From Saccharibacillus soli (lineage in GTDB: Bacteria > Bacillota > Bacilli > Paenibacillales > Paenibacillaceae): a DNA stretch of 64,000 nucleotides. The translations under genes were made by a program, and so were the position numbers. The DNA lies in contig NIOB01000004.1 in assembly GCA_002189105.1 (NCBI GenBank), positions 186,001-250,000 of the forward strand, in the 5' to 3' direction. Positions 27,314 through 36,367 of the stretch are shown piece by piece (positions within the stretch are counted from its first letter, which is position 1; each line of letters begins with the position of its first letter). The notes under the pieces are model-generated. The model was not told the DNA's origin. It searched no databases and saw nothing but the letters and a program-made list of their open reading frames with translations.

Positions 27314-27366
27314 AAAAAAAGAGACGAATCAATGGGCAAAACCGCCCCTGATCCGTCTCTTTTTTA
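27314..27366. terminator. Bidirectional terminator between lipoprotein and cydC
   Basis: Outer stem AAAAAAAGAGACG / CGTCTCTTTTTT with inner pairing TGATC/AATCA and GGGC/GCCC. T tracts on both strands; it overlaps the cydC stop codon. Confidence 0.88.
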
Positions 27367-29112
27367 ACCCAATCGCCGCTGCCTTTCTTCCTGGTTCTCT
27401 TCCCCGATCATCTGCCGCTCCAACTGCTTCATCTCGTAGAAGTAGCCCTTGCGTGCCATCAGGTCGTTGTAGCTGCCTGCTTCGACAATCTCGCCATGAT
27501 CCATGACGACGATTACGTCCATTTGTTGCAGCCCGGCCAGACGGTGGCTGACCAGCACCAGCGTATCGCCCTGAGCGCGTTCCAGCAGCAGCTTGAGGAT
27601 TCGGCGTTCCGTCACATAATCGAGTGAAGACGTCGGTTCGTCCAGCAGCCAGAGGCGGCCTTTTTTGAGCAGGGTACGCGCGATGGCAAGCCGCTGTTTC
27701 TCGCCGTCCGACAGATTTTCGCCTTTTTCCAGCATGAGTTCGTCCAGCTTGCGCCCCGGCAGGTCAACTTGTTCCAGCACCTCCAGCAGTTCACTGTCCG
27801 TATAGGCCGCATCATCAACAAGCAGATTGTCCCGAAGCGTCCCTTTGAAAAAATGTCCCTGCTGAAGCACCACCCGACTCTTGTGCCAAAGATCTTCCGC
27901 GTTCAATTCTTCGATTGGCGTGCTGCCCAGCATCACCTGACCCAGCGTAGGTGTTTGCAGCTTGAGCAGCAGCTCCAGCAGACTGCTCTTGCCGGACCCA
28001 CTGGCTCCGACGATGGCGGTCTTGGCTCCAGCCGGAAGCCGCAGCGATACGCCGCTGAGTACGGGACGCCAAGCTTCCTCATAGCGTAGGGACACCTGGC
28101 GCAGCTCAATGGACGGAGGGGCGGAATCATCCAGCGTACCCGCAGGTTCGACCACAGGAGGCGCTGCTTCAAAAGTCTCAGCCAGACGTCTGGCTGCAAA
28201 TTGACTGTCTTTCTTGTAAGTCGGCAGGGTCGCCATCGCAGCGGACTCATCGAATACCGTCATGGAGGCCATGATTAGCATAGCGAGGAATACCCCGGCC
28301 AGCGAGCCGCTGACGATCAGATACGTGCCAAGCACGAGGACGCCCCAGGAGACGAAGAACGTCACGAACGAATGAAGGGATTGTCCGCGCAGCAGCCGGT
28401 GGGCATCGCTTTGCTGGGCATCGGTCAATTCATCGGAGAGCGTGAGCAGTTCGTTCTGCCGCTGCTCCAACCGTCCATAGACTTTGAGATCGATAAACCC
28501 TTGCATCATCTCGGTCGCCTCCGTCGAGAAGGCAGCACGCTTCCGGCGAACCCGGCCGTCTGCCTTGCGCTGACCGATTTGGACAATCGCAGGTACGACA
28601 AACGCCGTAATCAGCATGCCGACGACCAGCAAAAGCGCGATCCAGATCGAGAAGAACGAAGCAAACAGCACGGTAGCCAGAAATACGGACACCACGATAA
28701 TCGGCGGATAAGCCACTCGCAGGAAATAAAATTGCAGACCTTCGATGTCCCCGACGATTCGCGCCAGCAGATCGCCGCTGCGCTGTTTGTCCAGCATGCG
28801 GGGAGCCAGCGGAACCAGCTTGGCGAAGAACGTGGTGCGCAGCCGACTGAGCAGGGAGAAGGTCGCCCGGTGTGAAAATAATCGTTCGCCGTAACGGCTG
28901 CCCGCGCGGGCCAGACCCAGAATCTTCACCAGTGAGGTGAGGATAATCAGCGTATAAAGCGGCGGTGCAAATACCGTTTTGGCAATCAGATAACCGCTTG
29001 TCGAAAACAGCACTACCCCGGCAATACCAGCGAAGAAGCCGCCCAGAATGGACAGCAGAATATCTTTGCGTTCCTTGAGCATGGCGCGGGTGAAAATGGA
29101 TAATTCGCTCAT
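27364..29112 (-). CDS. cydC: Thiol reductant ABC exporter subunit CydC
   Basis: 582 residues: six-helix ABC membrane domain (1-310) and ATPase domain (~345-570) with Walker A GASGSGKSS, signature LSDGEKQRLAIA, Walker B LWLLDEPTSSLD and H loop VSHR. FSTSGYLIAKTVFAPPLY and SRYGERLFSHRATF are typical CydC. With CydD it exports glutathione or cysteine-type thiols and is needed to assemble the cytochrome bd haems. ATG 29112 overlaps the cydD stop (ATGA). Last gene of the operon. Confidence 0.93.
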   Translation of the reverse strand: MSELSIFTRAMLKERKDILLSILGGFFAGIAGVVLFSTSGYLIAKTVFAPPLYTLIILTSLVKILGLARAGSRYGERLFSHRATFSLLSRLRTTFFAKLVPLAPRMLDKQRSGDLLARIVGDIEGLQFYFLRVAYPPIIVVSVFLATVLFASFFSIWIALLLVVGMLITAFVVPAIVQIGQRKADGRVRRKRAAFSTEATEMMQGFIDLKVYGRLEQRQNELLTLSDELTDAQQSDAHRLLRGQSLHSFVTFFVSWGVLVLGTYLIVSGSLAGVFLAMLIMASMTVFDESAAMATLPTYKKDSQFAARRLAETFEAAPPVVEPAGTLDDSAPPSIELRQVSLRYEEAWRPVLSGVSLRLPAGAKTAIVGASGSGKSSLLELLLKLQTPTLGQVMLGSTPIEELNAEDLWHKSRVVLQQGHFFKGTLRDNLLVDDAAYTDSELLEVLEQVDLPGRKLDELMLEKGENLSDGEKQRLAIARTLLKKGRLWLLDEPTSSLDYVTERRILKLLLERAQGDTLVLVSHRLAGLQQMDVIVVMDHGEIVEAGSYNDLMARKGYFYEMKQLERQMIGEENQEERQRRLG

Positions 29113-31082
29113 GATACGACCCCCTGACGTCCAATGTCGATCATCTCCGCGTACTGCGGGAGGTTCTCCAACAATTCTTCGTGGCTGCCGCAGCCGATCA
29201 ACCGACCCTGCTCCATGAACCAGATGCAATCCGCATGGCGGATGGTATGCAGGCGGTGTGCAATCGTAATGACCGTTGCCTGGCGCGACAGCTCATCGAT
29301 GGAGCGCATCAGCACCCGCTCTGTGTGCAGATCAAGTCCAGTCGTTGGTTCATCGAACAGCAGCACGGTCGGCCGCTTGAGGAACGCACGCGCCAACGCC
29401 AGCCGCTGCTTCTCGCCGCCGGACAGTCCGCGCCCACCTTCGCCAACGACCGTGTCATGGCCCTGCGGCAGACTGGCGATCAATCCGGCAAGTCCCGCAG
29501 ATTCAGCGGCCTGCGCAATTGCCTCACGTGTAACTTTGTGTTCGGCGCCAATCGCAATATTTTCCGCCAGCGTGCCCGCGAAAATATAAGGATGCTGCGT
29601 GATATAACTAACCTGGCGGAACCAGGCTTCTTCACGTTCCGGGGTCAGCGCGGCGCCATCGATGCGAACTTCGCCGAATACCGGACGCAGCAGCCCGGCG
29701 ATCAGATGCAGCAGAGTGGTCTTGCCCGATCCGCTGCGTCCAACCAGGGCGATCTGCTGTCCCGGTTGAATGGACATGGCGCCAACTTGTAGTTCAAACT
29801 GACTCTTTTCATAGCGAAAAATTGGTTGATCCAGTTCGATGACAGGCGGAGTTTCAGCGGGAGCCAGAGGCTGCTTCGTAAGGTCGCGGCTCCCTGCTGC
29901 GGCAAAAGGAATCACGTTAGGAGGGACTTCGTCCGCTTGGTGTACTGCTTCAGGCTTCGCCTTGGGCGTATCGTTCCCATTCGGCTGCGCTGCGCTTAGG
30001 CTGCCTTCAGCTACGGCTGCTGTCGATCCGGCTGGCGCTTCCCATTTCGATGTCTGCGAGGTTTCCGCTCCTGCTTGGGAACCTACCGCCTGATCCGTCA
30101 GCGCCAACTCGATATTGCGGATCGCACCCATGCTGGTGCGTCCGCCGTGGAAGGCGGTTCCGGCATTTTTGAGCAGATTATAGAATTCCGGCACCAGCAG
30201 CAGAATCAAGAAGGCCGTATGGAACGCCATTGTCTTGAATACGACCAATTGCAGCGCCAGCTCCAGCGCCACGATGCCGATCCCCAGCATGACGATCGTT
30301 TCCAGGGCAAATGTGTTGACGAACGCAACCTTGAGAATCGTCATCGTGGCATCGCGGTAGGACAGGCTGACCCGTTCAATCTCCTGCTCCTGCTTCTTGG
30401 CTCTCCCGAACAGCTTGAGCGAGACGAGGCCTTGCAGCGAATCGAGAAAAGTACCGGAGAAGCGAGCCAGCTCCTCGAACTTTTCCTCGGACTTTTCTTT
30501 GGTCTGAATCCCTACCAAAGCCATGAATAGGGGAATAAACGGCGCGGTGAACAGCAGAATCAATCCCGAAGGGACATGCAGGAAAAAGACAACGGCGAGA
30601 ATGAGCAGCGGCACAATCGACGCCTCGATCATCTTGGGCGTGTATTGGCTAAAGTAGCCGTCCGCTTCATCTACCGCATCCAGCGTGACGCTGATCTTGC
30701 CGCCGGTCTGTCCCTGACGCGCCGCCAGCAGGGGGTTGGAAGCCAATGAACGCAGCAGTCTTGCCCGCAGATCCCGTTTGGCTTCGGCGGCGATCCGCAG
30801 CCCCATTCGTCCATTCAGATAAGAGAGCAGGGTTCGCGCCGCCATGACCGCCAGCAGAGCGGCCAGGACGACGATCAGCGAGGTCAGCGCAGCGTGTTCC
30901 ACAAATACCCGCTGCACCGCTTCAGCCATCAGCACGGCCTGAGCGATCGTCGCAGCGCCCACGCCCAGTGCGATCAGACGCATGAGGCGGGTGCGGCGTT
31001 TATGAACGGCCATCAGCTCGGTCAGTAGGGCGATCTTGCGTCCCGAACGCCGCTCTTTGTTTTTCTTTTTCGGCTTTGTCAT
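29109..31082 (-). CDS. cydD: Thiol reductant ABC exporter subunit CydD
   Basis: 657 residues: membrane domain (~25-310) with the CydD-typical DEADGYFSQYTPKMIEASIVP, and ATPase domain (~425-640): Walker A GRSGSGKTT, signature LSGGEKQRLALA, Walker B VLLFDEPTTGLD, H loop IAHR. Between the two lies an ~85-residue Ala/Ser/Pro/Gly-rich linker, longer than usual for CydD. Start ATG 31082 follows AAGGAGGA; upstream in-frame codons run inside cydB and are rejected. Starts 15 nt after cydB and overlaps cydC. Confidence 0.93.
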   Translation of the reverse strand: MTKPKKKNKERRSGRKIALLTELMAVHKRRTRLMRLIALGVGAATIAQAVLMAEAVQRVFVEHAALTSLIVVLAALLAVMAARTLLSYLNGRMGLRIAAEAKRDLRARLLRSLASNPLLAARQGQTGGKISVTLDAVDEADGYFSQYTPKMIEASIVPLLILAVVFFLHVPSGLILLFTAPFIPLFMALVGIQTKEKSEEKFEELARFSGTFLDSLQGLVSLKLFGRAKKQEQEIERVSLSYRDATMTILKVAFVNTFALETIVMLGIGIVALELALQLVVFKTMAFHTAFLILLLVPEFYNLLKNAGTAFHGGRTSMGAIRNIELALTDQAVGSQAGAETSQTSKWEAPAGSTAAVAEGSLSAAQPNGNDTPKAKPEAVHQADEVPPNVIPFAAAGSRDLTKQPLAPAETPPVIELDQPIFRYEKSQFELQVGAMSIQPGQQIALVGRSGSGKTTLLHLIAGLLRPVFGEVRIDGAALTPEREEAWFRQVSYITQHPYIFAGTLAENIAIGAEHKVTREAIAQAAESAGLAGLIASLPQGHDTVVGEGGRGLSGGEKQRLALARAFLKRPTVLLFDEPTTGLDLHTERVLMRSIDELSRQATVITIAHRLHTIRHADCIWFMEQGRLIGCGSHEELLENLPQYAEMIDIGRQGVVS

Positions 31083-31096
31083 AGCGGGCTTCCTCC

Positions 31097-32110
31097 TTAT
31101 TTTTTGCCTTTTACATAATCCGCATCGAACAAGAACAGCCGGAAGACCAGAGCCAGCGAAGGAATCAGCAGCAGCAGTCCGGCGATAAAGACGACGACCA
31201 GCGCAATGCCCATGGCTTCCTGGGTGGCTCCTCCCTGAACCGTGATATACGGATCGAGAATGTACGGATAATGTCCGATTCCATAAGCGAAGAACGCACA
31301 CAGGAATTGCAGCATGACGGCGATGAACATCCAACCGTAGCGGCGCCCTTTGTAGAGCAGCCAGAGTACGATCAGGAAAAAGATGACCGACAATCCGAGC
31401 AGCCACCAGAGATTCATCATATTCTGGAAATGGCGTACATTATGCTGACTCAGATACAGAAACGCCGTGAAGGCGGCAATAATGGTGGGTGTGCTCCAGA
31501 ACAGCGCGTACCCGCGCATCAGTTCGAGGGCCGGCTGATCGTCGGCACGCGAAGCATAGAAGGCCAGGAACGACGAGCTGATAAACAGCACCGCAGTAAG
31601 CGCCAGTGCCACAATGCTCCAGGCCAGCGGGCTGGTGAACAGCTCCAGATAATCCAGCGTGACGACACCGTTCGTTTCGGTGATAAACCCGCCTTCAGAT
31701 AGAACAAGCGCGACCGACAGCGAAGCGGGGATCAGCAGTCCGGTTGCCCCATAGAGAAACAAAAAGACGATATTTTTCTTGGAGCCATAGTTTTCAAACG
31801 CATAGAATGAACCCCGAATCGCCAGCAGAATGATCGCAATGCTGCCCGGAACGAGCAGGGAAGAACCGTAATAATGCGCCGCATCCGGGAAAAATCCGAC
31901 CAGTCCCACGAAGAAGAAGACGAAGAACACATTGGTAATCTCCCAGACGGGTGACAGATAACGCGAGATCAGGCGATTAATCAGATGATCCTTGCCGGTG
32001 AGGCGGGCATAAAAAGCGAAGAAACCGGCGCCGAAGTCAATCGAAGCGACAATCAGATAGCCGTACAGGAAGATCCATAACACGGAGATGCCTACGATTT
32101 CGTAACTCAT
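31097..32110 (-). CDS. cydB: Cytochrome bd ubiquinol/menaquinol oxidase subunit II
   Basis: 337 residues with eight to nine membrane helices and the CydB opening GYLIVASIDFGAGFF, plus PVWEITNVFFVFFFVGLVGFFP. CydB is the structural partner of CydA in the bd-type quinol oxidase. ATG 32110 overlaps the cydA stop codon (ATGA), the usual tight coupling of oxidase subunits. Confidence 0.93.
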   Translation of the reverse strand: MSYEIVGISVLWIFLYGYLIVASIDFGAGFFAFYARLTGKDHLINRLISRYLSPVWEITNVFFVFFFVGLVGFFPDAAHYYGSSLLVPGSIAIILLAIRGSFYAFENYGSKKNIVFLFLYGATGLLIPASLSVALVLSEGGFITETNGVVTLDYLELFTSPLAWSIVALALTAVLFISSSFLAFYASRADDQPALELMRGYALFWSTPTIIAAFTAFLYLSQHNVRHFQNMMNLWWLLGLSVIFFLIVLWLLYKGRRYGWMFIAVMLQFLCAFFAYGIGHYPYILDPYITVQGGATQEAMGIALVVVFIAGLLLLIPSLALVFRLFLFDADYVKGKK

Positions 32111-33501
32111 ACGCTAGGTTCACCTTCTTTCTCTCCCGCGTGTTCCGCCGATTGGGCAGCCAGCGCTTCCTGTTTGGTCTTCGCGGCTTTTTCCAACTCG
32201 ACCTCTGCCGGATTGTCCCGGAATAGACGACGCAGCACCAGCACGCACATCGTCCCGAGCAGAATGTACAGCAGCAGGAAGACGAAGAACAGGATGAAAA
32301 TGCTTGGTGAGGTGGTTGCGGCATCTTCCACTCGAAGGTAACCGCGAATCATCCACGGCTGCCGCCCCATCTCTGCGTAGAACCAGCCCATTTCCACCCC
32401 GAGGAACGCCAGAGGCGCACCCAACGCAATCACCCGCAGCATCCATTTGTTCAGCTCATTGCGCTTTTTCCAGAACAGCAGCAGGAAGTAGAACGCGGAG
32501 ACGGCCAGCAGGGCAAATCCGATCCCGACCATGAAGTCAAACATATAATGCACGATCAGCGGTGGCTGTTCGTCAGCCGGGAATTCATTCAGCCCCGTCA
32601 CTTCGGCGTTGAAATCGCTGAAGGCGAGGAAGCTCAGCGCTTTGGGAATGTGGATCGCCCCGATGATGTCGCGTTCGGCGTTCAGCCAACCGAGGAAGAT
32701 CAGATCCGCCCCTTTTTCCGTCTCAAAATGCCATTCGGCGGCAGCCAGCTTCTCCGGCTGGTGTTCCGCGAGGAACTTGGCTGACGTATCGCCAGCGATG
32801 GCAGTCAGGAAGCTGAACAGCAGCAGGATGGCCATCGTCAGCTTGAGCGCCTTTTTCTTATATTCGGTAATGCCTTTGCGCAGCATCGAAAAAGCGGCGA
32901 CCGCAGCCAGCAGAGCAGCTCCCGTCATGTAGGCGGAGGTCAGGACGTGGAAGACTTTGGACGGCGTGGCGTCATTAAACATCGCTTGAAGCGGATGAAC
33001 AGCCGAGAAATGTCCCGCTTCCATGACGAAGCCGTCCGGTTGGTTCATAAAGCCGTTCACCGTTGTAATGAAGAAGGCTGACATGGATGCACCCAGTACG
33101 ACCGGAATGGTCAGCAGCCAGTGGAGATAAGGATTGCGGAATCGCTCCCAGGTGTAGAGATAGATGCCGAGGAAGATCGCCTCGAAAAAGAACGCGAACA
33201 CTTCCATAAACAGCGGCAGCGCGACAACGTTCCCGGCAAGCTGCATGAAGTTAGGCCATACCAGCGACAGCTGCAGCGCAATCGCGGTGCCGGTCACTAC
33301 GCCAACCGCAACGGAGATGACAAAGCCTCGCGTCCATCTTCTCGCCATAAGCGTATAATGAGCATCTTTTTTACGGATTCCGACAAACTCGGCAATCGAG
33401 ATCATCAGCGGAATCGCAACGCCAATGGTGGCAAAAATCACGTGGAACGATAAGGTCAGGGCCGTGACCAGGCGGCTCCATAACACGGTATCGACGACCA
33501 T
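32107..33501 (-). CDS. cydA: Cytochrome bd quinol oxidase subunit I
   Basis: 464 residues, about nine membrane helices. Haem and proton-channel landmarks: His20 in LSFHVIFATIG (b595/d ligand position), EVFAFFFEAIFLGIY, the second His in VFHVLTSAYM, the quinol-loop KLAAAEWHFETEKG and MGWFYAEMGRQPW. Length fits the short Q-loop form typical of Firmicutes. The oxidase reduces O2 at low oxygen with menaquinol as donor. AAAGGGGA precedes ATG 33501. First gene of cydABDC; candidate Rex sites lie upstream. Confidence 0.94.
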   Translation of the reverse strand: MVVDTVLWSRLVTALTLSFHVIFATIGVAIPLMISIAEFVGIRKKDAHYTLMARRWTRGFVISVAVGVVTGTAIALQLSLVWPNFMQLAGNVVALPLFMEVFAFFFEAIFLGIYLYTWERFRNPYLHWLLTIPVVLGASMSAFFITTVNGFMNQPDGFVMEAGHFSAVHPLQAMFNDATPSKVFHVLTSAYMTGAALLAAVAAFSMLRKGITEYKKKALKLTMAILLLFSFLTAIAGDTSAKFLAEHQPEKLAAAEWHFETEKGADLIFLGWLNAERDIIGAIHIPKALSFLAFSDFNAEVTGLNEFPADEQPPLIVHYMFDFMVGIGFALLAVSAFYFLLLFWKKRNELNKWMLRVIALGAPLAFLGVEMGWFYAEMGRQPWMIRGYLRVEDAATTSPSIFILFFVFLLLYILLGTMCVLVLRRLFRDNPAEVELEKAAKTKQEALAAQSAEHAGEKEGEPSV

Positions 33502-33540
33502 GCTTCAAATCCCCTTTCTCTTGCTTGTATAGGTGTTTGT

Positions 33541-33558
33541 ATATGACTTCAATCACAT
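33541..33558. promoter_or_regulatory. Candidate Rex operator upstream of cydA (weak)
   Basis: ATATGA-n6-TCACAT matches 9 of 12 fixed positions of the Rex motif TTGTGA-n6-TCACAA. It lies just downstream of a TATACT box (minus strand, 33572-33577) that has no good -35. Rex control of cyd genes is known in Bacillus; this match alone is weak. Confidence 0.35.
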
Positions 33559-33646
33559 TTGAATTGAATTCAGTATAGCGAGGCCAGCCGAAGATTCGGG
33601 GAGTGAAAGAGGCTTTTCAAGAAAAGATCAAACCTTTGCGTCAATT

Positions 33647-33664
33647 TCGTGAAAAATAGCACAA
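33647..33664. promoter_or_regulatory. Second candidate Rex site upstream of cydA (weak)
   Basis: Read on the minus strand, TTGTGCTATTTTTCACGA agrees with TTGTGAAATATTTCACAA at 13 of 18 positions. It overlaps a hairpin and its T tract, which may explain part of the match. Confidence 0.3.
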
Positions 33665-33686
33665 TGACCCGTTCGGGCCATTGTGC
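33659..33686 (-). terminator. Hairpin upstream of cydA, terminator-like on the minus strand
   Basis: GCACAATG / CATTGTGC with inner CCCG-TT-CGGG, 12 pairs and one mismatch, followed on the minus strand by TATTTTTC. May stop read-through from the peptidase gene into cydA. Confidence 0.5.
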
Positions 33687-33820
33687 GTAGGGTAAAGATG
33701 TGTTATTTGAAATCTTTAATTCTAACAATTTTATTTATTTGCCGACTGTTACATTTATCACACTTGTAGTGAAAGAAGGAAGAAAGCTGCCTGAAAGATA
33801 CTGCAGCTGGGGGATGTAGG

Positions 33821-33876
33821 TACAAAAATACGTATACAAAAATACGTATACAAAAATACGTATACAAAAATGCGTG
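33821..33876. repeat. Four tandem copies of a 14-bp repeat
   Basis: Unit TACAAAAATACGTA repeated at 33821, 33835, 33849 and 33863; the first three are identical, the fourth ends ATGCGTG. Each full unit contains the start of the palindrome ATACGTAT across the junction. It lies 12-68 bp beyond the terminator of the peptidase gene, in the AT-rich gap 33687-33888. Confidence 0.9.
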
Positions 33877-33887
33877 TACAACAAGAC

Positions 33888-33914
33888 AAAAGGCCTGCCA
33901 AACCGGCAGGCCTT
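33888..33914 (-). terminator. Terminator of the S9 peptidase gene
   Basis: Ten-bp stem AAGGCCTGCC / GGCAGGCCTT with a 5-nt loop; minus strand continues TTTTGTC. It lies just after the stop of the minus-strand peptidase. Confidence 0.8.
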
Positions 33915-33936
33915 CGATCTTCACATCACTGAGTTT

Positions 33937-36075
33937 TCACAGATAATCATCCATCCAGCCCGCAATATGCGACAGGCGGGCTACCCGCAGCGATGGATGG
34001 CCGCCGCGCGACAGATCGTGGCTGGCGCCGGGGAAGCGCACCAGGCGCGTCTTGCGGCCAAGCCGCTTGAGCGCCGTGAACAGCTGCTCGGCTTGTTCCA
34101 TCGGGCAGCGCAGATCCTGTTCGCCATGCAGAATCAGCAGCGGTGTGCGCATCTGCTGAACGTAGGCAATCGGAGAATGTTTCCAGAGCAGTTCGGTATC
34201 CTGCCAGGCGTCGCCGCCAATCTGGTCTTCGGTGAAGAAGAAGCCGATGTCGCTGACGCCATAGAATGAGATCCAGTTGGAGATCGACCGTTGGGTGACG
34301 GCGGCTTTGAATCGGTCGGTGTGACCGACAATCCAGTTGGTCATAAAGCCGCCATAACTGCCGCCCGTTACGCCCAGCCGCGACTCGTCGATGAAGTCGT
34401 AATGAGCCAGCGCATAATCCATCGTCTCCATCAGGTCGCGGTAATCGCCGCCGCCGTAGTCGCCCCGACAGGCATTGACGAATTCCTGGCCATAGCCGTG
34501 TCCGCCGCGCGGATTGGAGAAGATCACGGCATAACCTTTGGCGGCAAGCACTTGGAATTCGTGCATGAAGGTGTGACCGTACATCATATGCGGGCCGCCG
34601 TGGATTTCGAGAATCGTAGGCACTTTGCCCGCTGCCTCGCTGCCCGTGTGGGAACCGGAATCCGACCCTGCATCCCCCGGCTGCACCGACGAACCGCCAG
34701 ACCCGAAGCCAACAGGCTTCATGATCCAACCCTGCACCTTCCAGCCATCCTGAGTCTCCACCCAGAACGATTCCGGCGCACTCAGCTCATGTTCGCCCAG
34801 CCAGTCTCCATTGGCATCGGTCAGACGGATTTCCTCCTTGGTTCCGTACGAGTATCGGTACAGATCGCCCGGATTCAGCGGATCGGAGATCGCCACGACG
34901 AAGCCGCCCTGATGATCCGGGGTTAGCTGATAGACATCCCGATCGCCATCCAGCACCACTTCATAACCGGAGCCGTCTGCGGCAAAGCGGGCAGCTCCGG
35001 CGCTGCCGTGCCGGGTGAACAGGGCGTATATCGAACTGCCGTCTTCGGAGAACAGCGGAGCCGGAGAACCCAGGCCGGAGCGCATGTCGCCCACGACCAG
35101 ATTGCCAACCAGCAGATCGCGGTCACCGGTCAGACAGATGATGTCTCCACCGGCAGCCGGGATCAGATACAGGCGGTTCAGCGTAGCGTTATGATACGAG
35201 CGATCGCTGGCGAAGAAGGCGATCTTCTCGCCATCCGGCGACCAGCTCATCTGCCCGATGCTCCAGTCCGAATTCGTCAGTTTGTGACGATTGCTGCCAT
35301 CGGCTTCTGCGACATACAGATCGCTGACCAGCAGCAGATCCGGGTCTGTCTCATCACTGTCTTCCGGAATGTAGGCAGTGAAGGCGATCTTCGATCCGTC
35401 GGGGGACCAGGCGAAGCTGCCTACGTCATAGGCGCCCGAAGTGATGGCCTTGGCATCGCCGCTTGTCGTATCCACGACATACAGATGACTCCATTTGCCG
35501 TTCCAGAGACCGGAACCGTCACCCTTGTAGCGGATGCGATCGATCACCTGCTCCCGCAGCGGTTGGTCAGCGCCGTTGGCATTGGAATCGGATTCGGTGG
35601 AATCCGGCGCTTGGGATAAGTTTGATCCGCCTTGCCCCTGCGAAGGTTCTTCGTCTGGCGCTTGTGACTGCGATTCCGTCTGATCTTCGATCTGGGAAGA
35701 GACCAGCAGTTTGGAGCCGTCCGGCGACCATTGATAAGCACCTGCTCCATGGGGCAGAGCAGTCAGAACCTGAGCTTCGCCGCCATAAGCAGGAAGCAGC
35801 CAGATCTGGCGCTTGCCTTCATGGGTGCGCGTAAAGGCCAGCTTGCTGCCGTCCGGTGACCAGGTTGGAGCTTGGTCTTCATCGCCGGAAGTGAAGCGGG
35901 CATCGGTCTGTCCATCGGGGGAGAGGACGCGAATTTGCGTAGTGTACCCATCATGGGACTCTTTTACGGTTCGCTGGGTGTAGACAATGCGTCCGTCGGC
36001 TTTGGATACGTCGGGTGCGCCGACCCAGACGAAACGGTATAAATCCTCCGCGGTCAATCCGCGTTTTTTACTCAT
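33937..36075 (-). CDS. S9-family (acylaminoacyl/oligopeptidase) serine peptidase
   Basis: 712 residues. Residues ~1-430 are a WD40-like beta-propeller with repeated WSPDGSKLAF-type blades (at least four visible). Residues ~460-712 are an alpha/beta hydrolase: GGSYGGFM with the nucleophile Ser573, HGEQDLRCP with the acid Asp, and GASHDLSR with the catalytic His. YuxL-like; expected to cleave short or N-acylated peptides in the cytoplasm. Two low-complexity inserts are unusual: a Gln/Ser/Asp-rich one of ~45 residues inside the propeller (after LLVSSQ) and a Gly/Ser one of ~25 residues before the hydrolase domain. Monocistronic. Confidence 0.92.
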   Translation of the reverse strand: MSKKRGLTAEDLYRFVWVGAPDVSKADGRIVYTQRTVKESHDGYTTQIRVLSPDGQTDARFTSGDEDQAPTWSPDGSKLAFTRTHEGKRQIWLLPAYGGEAQVLTALPHGAGAYQWSPDGSKLLVSSQIEDQTESQSQAPDEEPSQGQGGSNLSQAPDSTESDSNANGADQPLREQVIDRIRYKGDGSGLWNGKWSHLYVVDTTSGDAKAITSGAYDVGSFAWSPDGSKIAFTAYIPEDSDETDPDLLLVSDLYVAEADGSNRHKLTNSDWSIGQMSWSPDGEKIAFFASDRSYHNATLNRLYLIPAAGGDIICLTGDRDLLVGNLVVGDMRSGLGSPAPLFSEDGSSIYALFTRHGSAGAARFAADGSGYEVVLDGDRDVYQLTPDHQGGFVVAISDPLNPGDLYRYSYGTKEEIRLTDANGDWLGEHELSAPESFWVETQDGWKVQGWIMKPVGFGSGGSSVQPGDAGSDSGSHTGSEAAGKVPTILEIHGGPHMMYGHTFMHEFQVLAAKGYAVIFSNPRGGHGYGQEFVNACRGDYGGGDYRDLMETMDYALAHYDFIDESRLGVTGGSYGGFMTNWIVGHTDRFKAAVTQRSISNWISFYGVSDIGFFFTEDQIGGDAWQDTELLWKHSPIAYVQQMRTPLLILHGEQDLRCPMEQAEQLFTALKRLGRKTRLVRFPGASHDLSRGGHPSLRVARLSHIAGWMDDYL

Positions 36076-36367
36076 GGTTTCACGCCTCCTAGATTTATGT
36101 AGGGCTGCAATCCAGCTTTCTTTTTATGATACGGGAACCATCCCCAATGGGCAAACCGGACACGCAGGGGCAGCAAAAATCGATTCCAGATGCCCGACGT
36201 GTTTTTTTCTTCCAGAGGTAACTTTTGCGACCAGCGATTCATTGGCGAAGACCGGAATATGCCGTAGTATTTAGGGTAATTAGAGTATATATAGGTTTCA
36301 AGTCACACTTTCGGAGAAAGCGTCCCTTACAAGCGCTCCCGAACAGGAAAGGGGATCGGTTACGCGG

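Noticed and set aside
33821-33876. CRISPR array
   Set aside because: The 14-bp units are contiguous without spacers, too short for CRISPR repeats, and no cas gene is present.
33703-33924. Minus-strand 73-codon frame through the 14-bp repeats
   Set aside because: Its periodic FLYTYFCIRIFVYVF segment is just the translated tandem repeat; no good start signal and it crosses a terminator.
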